Below are positions 1 to 9,236 of a stretch of 64,000 nt of DNA, piece by piece. Source of the DNA: JAHEJJ01 sp965212205 (lineage in GTDB: Bacteria; Bacteroidota; Bacteroidia; Flavobacteriales; Flavobacteriaceae). The position numbers and the translations under genes were made by a program. Position 1 is the first letter of the stretch; each line of letters starts with the position of its first letter. The DNA is taken from contig CBDBUX010000019.1 of the NCBI GenBank assembly GCA_965212205.1, forward strand, positions 310,001 through 374,000, written 5' to 3'. The notes beneath the pieces were generated by a model. It saw only the letters and a list, made by a program, of their open reading frames with translations. It was not told the DNA's origin and searched no databases.

Positions 1-79
1 GATAGTCTTCCTGGGAAAAAGCCGATTGAACAGCAAAAAGCAGTAGAAGTAAAAAAATACAACGAATGTTCGTTCTCAT
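1..79 (-). CDS. N-terminus of a secreted protein, cut by window edge
   Basis: Reading leftwards from an ATG at 79, 26 codons stay open to the window edge. They encode a basic start (MRTNIR), a Leu/Phe-rich core and a small-residue stretch ending in AFSQED. That is a typical flavobacterial Sec signal peptide with cleavage after the Ser. The mature protein lies outside the window, so its function cannot be stated. It starts 73 bases after the sigma-factor partner gene on the same strand and could be the last gene of that operon. Confidence 0.6.
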   Translation of the reverse strand, partial: MRTNIRCIFLLLLLFAVQSAFSQEDY

Positions 80-152
80 AATGATATTGATTTGATGATT
101 GATGATTTAACTATAGAACATTTGGAAATACCATAGGGCATATCCGAATTTC

Positions 153-878
153 TCATTTATTGCGATCTGCAACCGCCGTTCTAACCTTGATAAAGCCCAG
201 TTTAAGTTTTTCGAAAACCTGGTCCCGAAACGATTCGTCCAGTTCTCCTTCCACCTCAGCGAGTAAGGAAGCACCATTTGAACGGGACTCTTCCTTAAAT
301 TCCTTATCGGCCAGCAAAGCACGTTGGGCTTCTCTTAAGAGGGAATCTACCTCAGCCTCCGTGACCCCATTTTCTGACGCTTCCATCTGACCCACCTGGA
401 TTAACAATTCGGAAATCTTTTCGTCTAACAGGATATCTCCCGCATTTTCAGGTTGTGATTCAATGGATGGATGATGTTCCTGAAATTCTGCAAGCTCAGA
501 TTCCTGATTCGATAAGGTCTGTGTTACAATTAGCTGTTGCTCTGGCTTTCCAACGTCATCATTCACCGAACTAATCCCTGTTTCTTTCTTTATTTCCGGT
601 ACTTCTGATTGCGGTTTTAATGCATCCTGAGTGGTGGGGCTTACCACTATGGGTGTAGTATCCATTTCGGAATGGTTCGCCTTTTTTACAGACCATCCCA
701 CAACAAATATTATGAAGGCTATGGAGGCGGCCACCCAATAATACCATGGGCGAAAATTTCTTTTTGCCGGTGATGACCCCAGCTGAGAAGCTACTTTATT
801 CCACGCATCTGCTGAAGGTTCAATCTCCCTTGATTCAAAAAGTTCTTTAATCTTTTTTTCAAATTTAATGGGTGCCAT
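153..878 (-). CDS. Single-pass membrane protein downstream of ECF sigma factor (possible anti-sigma partner)
   Basis: The 241-residue protein has a soluble N-terminus (about 1-43), one hydrophobic segment at about 44-63 (WYYWVAASIAFIIFVVGW) and a long acidic, Gln/Glu-rich C-terminal region that should lie in the periplasm. Its start overlaps the end of the sigma-factor gene by 14 bases, so the two are probably translationally coupled. Gene order and topology match anti-sigma or sigma-associated proteins of Bacteroidota, but I see no recognisable zinc-binding anti-sigma motif. The role is inferred from position only. Confidence 0.7.
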   Translation of the reverse strand: MAPIKFEKKIKELFESREIEPSADAWNKVASQLGSSPAKRNFRPWYYWVAASIAFIIFVVGWSVKKANHSEMDTTPIVVSPTTQDALKPQSEVPEIKKETGISSVNDDVGKPEQQLIVTQTLSNQESELAEFQEHHPSIESQPENAGDILLDEKISELLIQVGQMEASENGVTEAEVDSLLREAQRALLADKEFKEESRSNGASLLAEVEGELDESFRDQVFEKLKLGFIKVRTAVADRNK

Positions 879-1437
879 ATCCTAAGGTATTATTCTCTTT
901 CAATCTCTTTTGCAGCCATCGGCGGGCCTTATATAATTGCGATTTGGAAGTACTTTCACTGATCCCGAGCATATCGGCAATTTCCAGATGTTTGTAACCC
1001 TCTATAGCGTGAAGAACAAACACCATTTTATAACCTTCGGGTAAAGCATCTATAAGCTTCTGAAGCTGGTCGATATCGATCTCGTAGGAAAAATTAACCT
1101 CTGCCAACTCATACTCGCTATAGACCTCATCATCGAATACCACAAATTGCTTCTTTCTCAGAAAGCTTATAGATTCCCGGATCATGATCCGCCTGATCCA
1201 TCCTTCGAAACTTCCTTCATGCCGGTAGGTGTTCAGGTGTTTAAAAACCTTAACAAAACCCCCTATCATCGTATCTTCTGCAAACTGAAGATCCTTGATA
1301 TACCGCCGGCAAATACTGAGCATTTTCGGAGCATGGGTCTCATAGATCAGTCTCTGGGCCTCCTGATTATCTTCCAGCGCTCGTTTGATGAGTGCTTTTT
1401 CATTCCTGTAAAATGAGATAATCTTCAATGCCTTCAT
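865..1437 (-). CDS. RNA polymerase ECF-type sigma-70 factor
   Basis: The 190 residues carry the two ECF domains. Region 2 (about 22-90) has the AEDTMIGGFVKVFKHLNTYRH stretch for -10 recognition and core binding. Region 4 (about 125-180) contains LPEGYKMVFVLHAIEGYKHLEIADMLG, followed by the recognition helix STSKSQLYKARRWL. There is no region 1 or 3 and no C-terminal extension. It is the first gene of a pair with the membrane protein that overlaps its end. Such pairs often control envelope functions, but the target genes cannot be read from the sequence. Confidence 0.92.
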   Translation of the reverse strand: MKALKIISFYRNEKALIKRALEDNQEAQRLIYETHAPKMLSICRRYIKDLQFAEDTMIGGFVKVFKHLNTYRHEGSFEGWIRRIMIRESISFLRKKQFVVFDDEVYSEYELAEVNFSYEIDIDQLQKLIDALPEGYKMVFVLHAIEGYKHLEIADMLGISESTSKSQLYKARRWLQKRLKENNTLGYGTH

Positions 1438-1535
1438 GTTTATGCTCTCAAGTTAAAGACGAGGTGTATAAGCAGATAGTTGCCTGGGAATTGAAAATCT
1501 GTCTTCAACCGACCGAAATCGATCGAAACTAATGA

Positions 1536-2513
1536 TTACTTTTTACGATCAACCACGTAATTTACCATTAGTTTCAAGGCATCTTTATATTGGGAATCGG
1601 GATAAGTATTTAATAAATCCAATGCCGCCTGTTTAAATTCATGCATTTTGGACTGCGCATATTTCAATCCCCCTTTTTCCTTTACAAAGGCGATAACCTC
1701 TTTGACTCTTTTCTTGTCTTTATTATGGTTCTTAACAGAGTTGATCAACCATTTTTTTTCCTTTACCGCACAGTTGTTAAGGGTATAGATAAGCGGTAGT
1801 GTCATCTTTTGCTCTTTTATATCTATTCCGGTGGGCTTCCCGATCTTTTTCTCTCCATAATCGAACAAATCGTCCTTGATTTGAAATGCCATCCCGCAGA
1901 GTTCCCCGAATTTGCGAAACACCTCTACTTCTTCACTCTCCGGCTTCACAGAACATACCCCTATTCCACAGCATGCCGCAATCAGAGTAGCTGTCTTTTG
2001 CCTTATGATCTCGTAATATACCGATTCGTCTATATCTAACCGTCGTGCTTTTTCAATTTGTAAAAGTTCGCCCTCGCTTATTTCCCGGATTGCAATCGAA
2101 ATAATTTGCAACAGATCATAATCGCCTTGTTCCACAGAAAGCAGCATACCCTTGGAGAGCAAATAATCTCCCACCAATACGGCAATTTTATTTTTCCACA
2201 GCGCATTGATAGAAAAAAAACCACGTCTCTTATTGCTGTCGTCCACAACATCATCGTGTACCAGAGAAGCGGTATGAATGAGTTCGATAACTGAAGCCCC
2301 TCTGAAGGTCCGCTCGTTCACCTGGCCGTTATTTACCATCTTGGCCGATAAAAAAACAAACATCGGTCTCATTTGCTTGCCTTTCCGGTTTACAATATAG
2401 TAGGTGATCCGGTTAAGCAACGGCACTTTTGTAGACATGGATTCATAGAACTTAGCCTCGAAAAGTTCCATTTCTTCCCGGATAGGCTCTGTTATTTGTG
2501 CGACAATTTTCAA
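1536..2513 (-). CDS. Polyprenyl (octaprenyl-type) diphosphate synthase
   Basis: This all-helical trans-prenyltransferase condenses isopentenyl diphosphate with an allylic diphosphate to make the long-chain prenyl tail of menaquinone. Both magnesium-binding aspartate motifs are present: DDVVD at residues 87-91, followed by the SNKRRG basic patch, and KDDLFDYG near residue 215. The length of 325 residues is normal for IspB/HepS-type enzymes. Product chain length cannot be decided from the motifs. It reads on the same strand as rlmN and queA but is separated from rlmN by about 150 bases in which I see nothing recognisable. Confidence 0.92.
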   Translation of the reverse strand: MKIVAQITEPIREEMELFEAKFYESMSTKVPLLNRITYYIVNRKGKQMRPMFVFLSAKMVNNGQVNERTFRGASVIELIHTASLVHDDVVDDSNKRRGFFSINALWKNKIAVLVGDYLLSKGMLLSVEQGDYDLLQIISIAIREISEGELLQIEKARRLDIDESVYYEIIRQKTATLIAACCGIGVCSVKPESEEVEVFRKFGELCGMAFQIKDDLFDYGEKKIGKPTGIDIKEQKMTLPLIYTLNNCAVKEKKWLINSVKNHNKDKKRVKEVIAFVKEKGGLKYAQSKMHEFKQAALDLLNTYPDSQYKDALKLMVNYVVDRKK

Positions 2514-2661
2514 ATCGAGGTATTGGTGTGCGTGCTGAATCGTAAAATTAGGGAAAATAAAGGCTGTACGAAAAGCAGAAGTAAGAATTGGAGATTCGCT
2601 CGCGAATTCACAGACAGAACTTTAAAACGGTGCAGGTGCCGTGTTCAGCATTTATTCGAAT

Positions 2662-3720
2662 TCAGTCTTTCTGTGCTTTATTGGCCAGTTGTCCGCAGGC
2701 AGCATCTATATCCTGACCTCTGGAACGACGAATTGTTACCGTGATACCAGCCGATTCAAGCCTATTTACATATTGCTGCACAACCTGGGGTGAAGCCTGT
2801 TTGAATCTGCCGTCACCGATAGGATTATATTCGATCAAATTTACCTTGGCTGGTGCAAACCGGCAAAAACGGATCAACGCCTCAATATCGTTCTCCTTAT
2901 CATTGATATCGTCCCAGATCACATATTCATAGGTAATTCTGCTTTTGGTTTTGGAGTACCAGTATTCAAGAGCAGCTCTCAGTTCTTTGAGGTTGAGTTT
3001 TTCGTTAAAGGGCATAATGCTGGTACGGGTATCATCGATAGCCGAATGTAATGAAACAGCCAGCTTTACCCCCAGGTCCGCATCTGCCAACCGGCGTATC
3101 ATTTTAGGAACCCCTGAGGTGGATACCGTAATCCGTTTGGGGGAGATCCCGAGGCCTTCTGCCGAACTGATCTTTTCAACCGCTTTTACTACGTTCTTGT
3201 AATTCATAAGGGGTTCGCCCATTCCCATGAATACAATATTGCTGAGCGGTCGGTTAAAATACAAACGGCTCTCCTTGTTTAGCGCAGCCACCTGATCATA
3301 GATCTCATCAGGATTGAGATTCCGCATACGCTTAAGTTGGGCGGTGGCACAGAATTTACAATCTAGGCTACATCCCACCTGGCTCGAGACACAGGCCGTA
3401 GTTCTGCTTTCGGTAGGGATCAGTACAGACTCAACTACCAATCCGTCGTGAAGCCGAACTGCATTTTTGATCGTCCCATCTTTACTCCGCTGCATTTGAT
3501 CGACCTCGATATGGTTGATCACAAAATTATGGCTGAGCATTTGCCTTAAATCCTGACTCAGATTAGTCATGTCCTCAAAAGTATGGGCCGACTTTTTCCA
3601 GAGCCATTCATATACCTGGTTCCCCCTATATGCCTTTTCCCCCAGCGAAATAAAGAATTCCCTGAGTTCGTCCTTAGACAGCATCCGTATGTCTTTTTTA
3701 TCGACCTGCATGTAAAACAA
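2662..3720 (-). CDS. rlmN: 23S rRNA (adenine2503-C2)/tRNA methyltransferase RlmN
   Basis: This radical-SAM enzyme methylates C2 of A2503 in 23S rRNA and A37 of some tRNAs. The iron-sulfur cluster motif CSLDCKFC is at residues 117-124. The GMGEPLMNY SAM-binding motif lies near 215. The two catalytic cysteines expected in the family appear as one before the cluster or, more likely, the C-terminal DIDAACGQLAN cysteine near 344. The length of 352 is typical. The start MFYMQ has a second ATG three codons later (MQVDKKD) that would be equally acceptable. Confidence 0.96.
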   Translation of the reverse strand: MFYMQVDKKDIRMLSKDELREFFISLGEKAYRGNQVYEWLWKKSAHTFEDMTNLSQDLRQMLSHNFVINHIEVDQMQRSKDGTIKNAVRLHDGLVVESVLIPTESRTTACVSSQVGCSLDCKFCATAQLKRMRNLNPDEIYDQVAALNKESRLYFNRPLSNIVFMGMGEPLMNYKNVVKAVEKISSAEGLGISPKRITVSTSGVPKMIRRLADADLGVKLAVSLHSAIDDTRTSIMPFNEKLNLKELRAALEYWYSKTKSRITYEYVIWDDINDKENDIEALIRFCRFAPAKVNLIEYNPIGDGRFKQASPQVVQQYVNRLESAGITVTIRRSRGQDIDAACGQLANKAQKD

Positions 3721-3774
3721 GTGTATAACCAGAGCAGGTTAGCGATCTACCACCAAATATGTCTGGGAAAGCTA

Positions 3775-4825
3775 TTATAAAATAAGCATGGCATCCCCAT
3801 AGGAGAAGAACCTGTATCCTTCGAGTATGGCCTCTTTATAAGCCCGCTTAGTAAGTTCATGACCCATAAAGGCCGATACCATCATCAGCAAGGTCGACTT
3901 TGGAAGATGGAAATTGGTGACCATGGCATCTGCGATACTAAATTCATAGGGTGGAAAAATGAACTTATTGGTCCAGCCATCAAATGTATTCAGTGTCCGT
4001 TCAGAGGATACGGCGCTTTCTAACCCTCTCATAACTGTAGTTCCCACCGCGCAGACCTTTTTCTTATTGCGTTTCGCGCTATTTACAATTTCGGTGGCCT
4101 TTTCGTCTATGACCAACTCTTCACTATCCATTTTATGCTTAGAAAGATCTTCCACCTCAACCGGGTTGAATGTCCCCAGGCCAACATGTAAGGTAACTTC
4201 GCCAAATTCGATCCCTTTGATCTCCAATCGTTTTAAGAGGTGTTTTGAGAAGTGTAACCCGGCGGTAGGAGCGGCAACAGCACCTTCATGCTTCGCATAA
4301 ATAGTCTGGTAACGGCTTTCATCCTCCGGTTCTACATCGCGCTTGATATATTTTGGTAAGGGTGTTTCTCCCAATTCCCTCAATTTCCTTCTAAAGTCGG
4401 TATAAGAACCATCATAGAGGAACCTCAGCGTTCGCCCCGCGCGAAGTGGTGTTATCGATAACTTCAGCTACCAGGCTTTCATCCTCACCGAAGTATAATT
4501 TATTACCAATCCTGATTTTCCGAGCCGGATCTACAAGAACATCCCATAGCCGCTGTTCTTCATTCAATTCCCTTAAAAGAAATACCTCTATTCTGGCACC
4601 GGTCTTTTCTTTATTCCCGTAAAGACGAGCAGGAAAAACCTTGGTGTTGTTCAATACCATAACATCGCCTTCATCAAAATAGTCGATCAGATCCTTAAAC
4701 TTTTTATGTTCGATCTTTCCGGTCTCACGGTGGACTACCATAAGCTTAGATTCGTCCCTGTTGTCTGCCGGGTACTCTGCCATTAAGTCATTTGGTAATT
4801 CAAAACTGAAGTGAGATAATTTCAT
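3775..4825 (-). pseudogene. queA: queA, S-adenosylmethionine:tRNA ribosyltransferase-isomerase, frameshifted by one extra base
   Basis: QueA transfers and isomerises the ribosyl group of SAM onto 7-aminomethyl-7-deazaguanine in tRNA to give epoxyqueuosine. Codons from 4825 encode a good N-terminal half (MKLSHFSFELPNDLMAEYPA) as far as VIDNTTSRG, then run into a stop at 4412. The next frame carries on the family sequence: RTLRFLYDGSYTDFRRKL, then RELGETPLPKYIKRDVEPE and APTAGLHFSK. Removing one C from the C4 run at 4435-4438 (a G run on the coding strand) restores one frame of about 350 codons, the usual QueA length. As given the gene is broken. A sequencing error is the likelier cause because both halves are perfectly conserved. 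Confidence 0.93.
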
Positions 4826-4913
4826 GTGATATAAGGGTTATGAAAATTTTAGCGGCAGCAAATATACGATCGTGGCATAGGGGTTGTCAAGTAAATAGCG
4901 GAAATAATCGTAA

Positions 4914-6188
4914 TCAGGCTTGTTTTAGTTCGATACCCAATCCTTTAACATCATCCCAAAAGTCGGGATACGACTTTGAAACCACGCCGGCATCATTAAT
5001 ATATATTTCTGTCCGCATCGCCAATGGGGCAAAGGCCATGGCCATGCGGTGATCATGGTATGTATCAATAGCCACACCAGGTTTGGGTTCATCCCCCGGG
5101 GACATTATCAAACTGTCATCGGTAGTTTCGATGGAAGCCCCCAGCTTGGTCAGCTCTGTTTTAAGTGCTTCAAGTCGGTCGGTTTCCTTGATTTTCAAAG
5201 TGTGTAGTCCTGTAAGATCGCACCCCAAGCCAAGGCCAAAGCAGCTCACGGCAATGGTTTGTGCCAGGTCAGGAGCATTTGACAAATTATAACTAAAATG
5301 CCCTTGTGCCGGCCTTGAATATTTTTCTAATACAATACAATGATCTTCAAAAACTGTACTAACCCCAAAGGTTTCATATATTTCACTGAGTATGCTATCG
5401 CCCTGTAAACTATTCTTGTGATATGAAGACAGGCGAATTACACTACCCGGAGCGGCGAGTGCGGCAAAACTGTAAAAATAAGAGGCCGAACTCCAGTCAG
5501 ATTCTACGGTTAGCGTTTGGTCTGGTATCTCATCGGCACTGGCCACGGTGATGGTATTCTGCTTAAATGTTGTTTCTATTCCCAGCCTATTAAGCAAGGC
5601 ACAACTCATCTTAATATATGGCACCGAAGTGATTTCCCCCTTAAGATTAAGTGTAAGCCCGTTTTCCAGTGATGGAGCGATCAGCAGCAAAGCGGAAATA
5701 TACTGGCTGCTGATATTAGCCGGGAGTGAAGTCCCGGATTTTGTGAGTTTCCTTCCGCTGATCTTAAGCGGCGGATACCCCTCCTTTTCCAGATATTCTA
5801 TTTCAGCACCGAGTTCGGTTAGCGCCTCCACCAGTATTTTTATTGGCCGATCTTTCATTCGCTGCGAACCGGTTATCGCCACCCTCATTCCGTCCCGGCT
5901 GGCGAAATAGGCCGTAAGAAATCTCATAGCAGTTCCGGCATGATGAATATCGACAAGGCCCTCTCTGGTGGTAAGACCCTCTTTCATCAGTCGGGTATCG
6001 TCTGAATTTGAGAGATTTTCAATCCGGATTTTTGGGAAAAGTGCACTGAGCAGCAACAGTCGGTTCGATTCGCTCTTAGAACCCGTGATCTGGATATTCG
6101 CCTTGATATGATGCTGGGCAGGCCCCGACAGGAAAAGTTTCACCTTTTGGTGGATTAAAGGTTTAATAGATCGATCTTCAATACCCAT
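4914..6188 (-). CDS. aroA: 3-phosphoshikimate 1-carboxyvinyltransferase (EPSP synthase)
   Basis: AroA joins phosphoenolpyruvate to shikimate-3-phosphate in the penultimate step to chorismate. The substrate-binding GSKSESNRLLLLSAL motif is near residues 35-50. The C-terminal motif KETDRLEALKTELTKLGA with DHRMAMAFA follows (about 340-400). The length is 424, close to the usual 410-430. The first about 15 residues are poorly conserved, so a later start is possible. It works with the pheA-tyrA-aroGH operon 5 kb away but is not in the same transcription unit. Confidence 0.95.
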   Translation of the reverse strand: MGIEDRSIKPLIHQKVKLFLSGPAQHHIKANIQITGSKSESNRLLLLSALFPKIRIENLSNSDDTRLMKEGLTTREGLVDIHHAGTAMRFLTAYFASRDGMRVAITGSQRMKDRPIKILVEALTELGAEIEYLEKEGYPPLKISGRKLTKSGTSLPANISSQYISALLLIAPSLENGLTLNLKGEITSVPYIKMSCALLNRLGIETTFKQNTITVASADEIPDQTLTVESDWSSASYFYSFAALAAPGSVIRLSSYHKNSLQGDSILSEIYETFGVSTVFEDHCIVLEKYSRPAQGHFSYNLSNAPDLAQTIAVSCFGLGLGCDLTGLHTLKIKETDRLEALKTELTKLGASIETTDDSLIMSPGDEPKPGVAIDTYHDHRMAMAFAPLAMRTEIYINDAGVVSKSYPDFWDDVKGLGIELKQA

Positions 6189-6215
6189 CCGGAAATGGGA
6201 AGCCCAAATATAGAA

Positions 6216-6542
6216 CTATTTGAGTTTTTTATTGTTTTGATGCCTTTTGTGGTCGCGACTGGCCTTTTCTTCCAACTTGCGGTCGAACGCTTCCTGAAGG
6301 TCCACCCCGGTTTGGTTGGCCAGGCAGAGCACAACGAAGACCACATCGGCGAGTTCTTCCCCCAGGTCCTTATCCTTATCGGATTCCTTTTCGCTTTGTT
6401 CGCCGTAGCGCCTTGCGATAATGCGGGCCACCTCCCCTACTTCCTCGGTGAGCTGGGCCATATTGGTGAGTTCATCAAAGTAACGAACCCCATGTTGTTT
6501 GATCCAATTATCTACCGCCAGTTGTGCTTTTTTTAGTTCCAT
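6216..6542 (-). CDS. MazG-like nucleotide pyrophosphohydrolase
   Basis: This 108-residue all-alpha NTP pyrophosphatase has the metal-binding glutamates of the MazG/dUTPase-like fold: EEVGE at about 32-36 and the EELADVVFVVLCLAN helix at about 62-76. A basic tail follows (KASRDHKRHQNNKKLK). It probably hydrolyses non-canonical or excess nucleoside triphosphates; the substrate is unknown. Its start codon shares one base with the stop of dtd, so the two genes are probably co-translated house-cleaning enzymes. Confidence 0.88.
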   Translation of the reverse strand: MELKKAQLAVDNWIKQHGVRYFDELTNMAQLTEEVGEVARIIARRYGEQSEKESDKDKDLGEELADVVFVVLCLANQTGVDLQEAFDRKLEEKASRDHKRHQNNKKLK

Positions 6543-6997
6543 TATTCTTTGTTTTTTGTATCGATCAATATCGTTACCGGTCCGTCGTTAAGTAGTTCTA
6601 CCTTCATTTCGGCCCCGAAAATTCCCGTTGCAACCGGTCTTCCAAGGTCATTTTCCAATTGGGCAACAAATTCCTCATAGAGCGGGATGGCCACCCCTGG
6701 CTTAGCTGCACGTATGTAAGACGGCCGGTTACCTTTTCTAGTGGAAGCATGGAGTGTAAACTGGCTGATCACCAGGGCCTCACCCTCCATATCGAGTAAA
6801 GAGACATTCATCACCCCTGCAGAATCATTAAAAATACGAAGGTTGGCGATCTTTTTGCTTAACCATCTAATATCTTCCGGGCCATCTGAATCCTCAATGC
6901 CCAGTAAGACTAATATCCCGTTGCCGATCTCTCCTTCTATCCTATCTGATATCTGCACCGAGGCATGCGCTACTCTCTGGATGACAGCCCTCATCAA
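6542..6997 (-). CDS. dtd: D-aminoacyl-tRNA deacylase
   Basis: Dtd removes D-amino acids (and glycine from tRNA-Ala) mischarged onto tRNA. The hallmark motifs are present: MRAVIQRVAHASV at the N-terminus, SQFTLHASTRKGNRPSY at about 98-114 and the NDGPVTILID motif near the C-terminus. The length of 151 is typical. The frame opens with two ATGs, of which the second (MRAVIQRV) matches the family start. It ends on the first base of the MazG-like gene. Confidence 0.95.
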   Translation of the reverse strand: MMRAVIQRVAHASVQISDRIEGEIGNGILVLLGIEDSDGPEDIRWLSKKIANLRIFNDSAGVMNVSLLDMEGEALVISQFTLHASTRKGNRPSYIRAAKPGVAIPLYEEFVAQLENDLGRPVATGIFGAEMKVELLNDGPVTILIDTKNKE

Positions 6998-7041
6998 CTT
7001 ATGTATTTTGAATTTTGATTTACCTGCATGACGTATAATGG

Positions 7042-7984
7042 CTAAAACGGATCCATCCTATAGGTATCCTCTTTTCCGGTAACCATCTGCACATAGCTCC
7101 AATACCTGCTTTCCGAAATTTCGTTTTTTTCCAATGCCTCTTTCACCGCACATTTAGGTTCGTCAATATGCAGACAATTATTGAATTTACAGTCGGCCTT
7201 AAGGCGAAATAATTCCGGAAAGTAATCCCCGATTTCATCCGGATCCATATCAACAATACCAAATCCCTTAATGCCCGGGGTATCGATGATCCTCGCCCCA
7301 AAATCAAGGTCGTACATTTCCGCAAAGGTTGTGGTGTGTTGACCCTGAAGGTGCTGCTCTGAAATCTCGGTGGTTTTGATATTGATATCGGGCGAAATGA
7401 GGTTGACCAATGTAGATTTTCCAACTCCCGAGTGTCCGGCAAACATGCTGGTCTTACCTTTCATAGATGATTTGACTTGTTCTACATTGGTGCCGGTTTC
7501 GGCCGAAATACAATGGCAGGTATAGCCTATGGCAGTATAGAGTGATAACAGGTGTTCAATTTCCTGTAATTCCTCCTCATCATAAATATCCATTTTGTTA
7601 AACAGCAACACAGCAGGTATATCATAGGCCTCAGCAGTGGCCAGGAAACGATCGATAAACACCGTATAGGTCTTCGGATTGCGGAGTGTTACGATAAGGA
7701 ATACCTGATCGATATTTGCAGCAATAATGTGTGTCTGTGCAGAGAGTTTTACCGACTTCCTGATAATATAGTTAATGCGATCTTCAATCTCTGTGATCAC
7801 ACCGATGGTTTCTCCCCCCGCATCCTCGATCTCAAAAATTACCTTGTCGCCTACCGCTACCGGATTGGTGCTTTTTATACCCTGAATACGAAATTTGCCC
7901 TTGATCCTGCACTCGATAAAATCTTCCTTCCTCGGATTTTACAGTGTACCAGGTGCCTGTCGACTTATAAACAATCCCACGCAT
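7042..7984 (-). pseudogene. rsgA: rsgA, ribosome small-subunit GTPase, frameshifted near its N-terminus
   Basis: RsgA is a circularly permuted GTPase that matures the 30S subunit. From 7800 leftwards the order is G4 NKMD, then G1 GHSGVGKSTLVN, then G3 DTPGIKG, then the zinc knuckle with CKFNNCLHIDEPKC. The expected OB-fold start is upstream: an ATG at 7984 gives MRGIVYKSTGTWYTVKSEEG, and another frame gives ECRIKGKFRIQGIKSTNPVAVGD running into ITEIEDRINYI. One surplus base within 7914-7921 (the A4 run at 7918-7921, or the adjacent base) separates them. Corrected, the protein is about 313 residues, the normal length. An open frame from 7800 alone would lack the OB domain. Confidence 0.9.
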
Positions 7985-8073
7985 TTATTGTTCGTATTTC
8001 GTTACAAAGAAACAATTTTACTTCCAGATTGAAAGCTACTTTTATAGTACTACAATCACAATCGATCAAAACC

Positions 8074-8511
8074 ATGAAGAAAAGTATTTTACTAGTTGCT
8101 ATTGCCCTGCTGACGGCTATGGAAATTACCGCGCAGGAGTACAAGGTCATCACCAGTGTGGAATCTATTGTTCCTAATGGCGTGGGTAGGTCAAGGATCA
8201 TTAATACGCTCGCCGAGAAGGATTACAAAGATTATACCAGCACTCAATCTGCCGAAAGTGGCGATAGGAATAAAGCGGATCGTGGAGAAATACGGGTCAA
8301 GGATTACGAGGAAACCAAATTGCTTAACTTTTACAATATCGGTGGCATCAGATTTCAAAATATCGCGGCAAACGACACTATGATCACCTCTATGATCAAT
8401 ACGATGATTGCCGATGGATGGGAACTGGCATTTGTTACCAGCGGTGTGGAAAGTTCGGGTGAAAAAGATAATAACGGCATCTTTATCACCCGTTATATTT
8501 TCAAAAGATAG
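8074..8511 (+). CDS. Small secreted protein of unknown function
   Basis: The 145-residue product begins MKKSILLVAIALLTAMEITAQ, a clear Sec signal peptide cut after Ala-Gln or just before it. The mature part is mixed alpha/beta, with the central NFYNIGGIRFQNIAAND and a C-terminal GWELAFVTSGVES segment that resembles short flavobacterial secreted proteins. I recognise no named domain. The frame is open further upstream to 7729, but the signal peptide fixes the start at 8074. It converges with the GIN-domain gene, whose corrected end is only five bases away. Confidence 0.75.
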   Translation: MKKSILLVAIALLTAMEITAQEYKVITSVESIVPNGVGRSRIINTLAEKDYKDYTSTQSAESGDRNKADRGEIRVKDYEETKLLNFYNIGGIRFQNIAANDTMITSMINTMIADGWELAFVTSGVESSGEKDNNGIFITRYIFKR

Positions 8512-8516
8512 TCGGG

Positions 8517-9190
8517 TTAGTCTCTAAAATGAACCCTACCACCTGCAAAGGTGTTTTTTTCCACTACTTCAGGATTTCCGTAAACGTACACATCCCCACC
8601 AGCGGTAACGTCGATCTCTACCTTGGCTGAGCATGCAGTTCGGCTTCCCCTCCTGCCGAGATCTTTACAGAACTTCTCTCGGTTTTTAATTCCTGACCTC
8701 TAAACATCCCACCGGTATTGAGGTTGATGGTTTGTTTTTTTGCCATACCTGAGGCTACAACTACCCCACCGGTAACGGCCTTAATCCTGGCGAAGTCTAC
8801 ATCGATACCTGCCCTGATCCGACCACCTTCCTGAGCTCTGAGTTCAATATCGTCTTGCTTGATCATTTCATTGAAAACTATATTAGCTCCTTCATTGCTG
8901 TCGACAACGTCGAGATGGCGGTAATAGACCTCGATCAGTGTTCCTTCTCCGCTGAATTTTTTTTCTAATTGCATTTTTAATTTCAGCACCCCGTCTTTAT
9001 TTACCCATTTAATGTCGTAGACATTTTCTCCTTTGATAAAGATGCGATTTTGGTCTGATTCGATCAGATTTACCTCGATAAGATCATAAACTTTGATCTG
9101 ATTAAAATCACCGACTTCCTTATCGACAATATCCTGTGAAAAGGCCGCAATTGTAAAAAGCCCAATGATCATTCCTGTTAGTTTTTTCAT
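8517..9190 (-). pseudogene. GIN-domain (DUF2807) secreted protein, frameshifted near its C-terminus
   Basis: A signal peptide (MKKLTGMIIGLFTIAAFSQ) is followed by a repetitive beta-strand domain of the DUF2807/head-GIN family (IDLIEVNLIESDQNRIFIKGE onwards), which forms a beta-helix-like fold in Bacteroidota surface proteins. The frame stops at 8618 after ELHAQPR, but the next frame reads AKVEIDVTAGGDVYVYGNPE and ends FAGGRVHFRD at 8517, a classic GIN C-terminus. One missing base around 8628-8632 (HA-S-AKVE expected) accounts for it. Function is unknown; the family is thought to act at the cell surface. Confidence 0.82.
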
Positions 9191-9236
9191 GATATACGGT
9201 ATTATTTATATGAATTATTATTTTTTATATTCTGAA

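Noticed and set aside
7729..8073. A long plus-strand extension of the small secreted protein
   Set aside because: The signal peptide and family-like start at 8074 fix the N-terminus, and the upstream part overlaps rsgA on the other strand.
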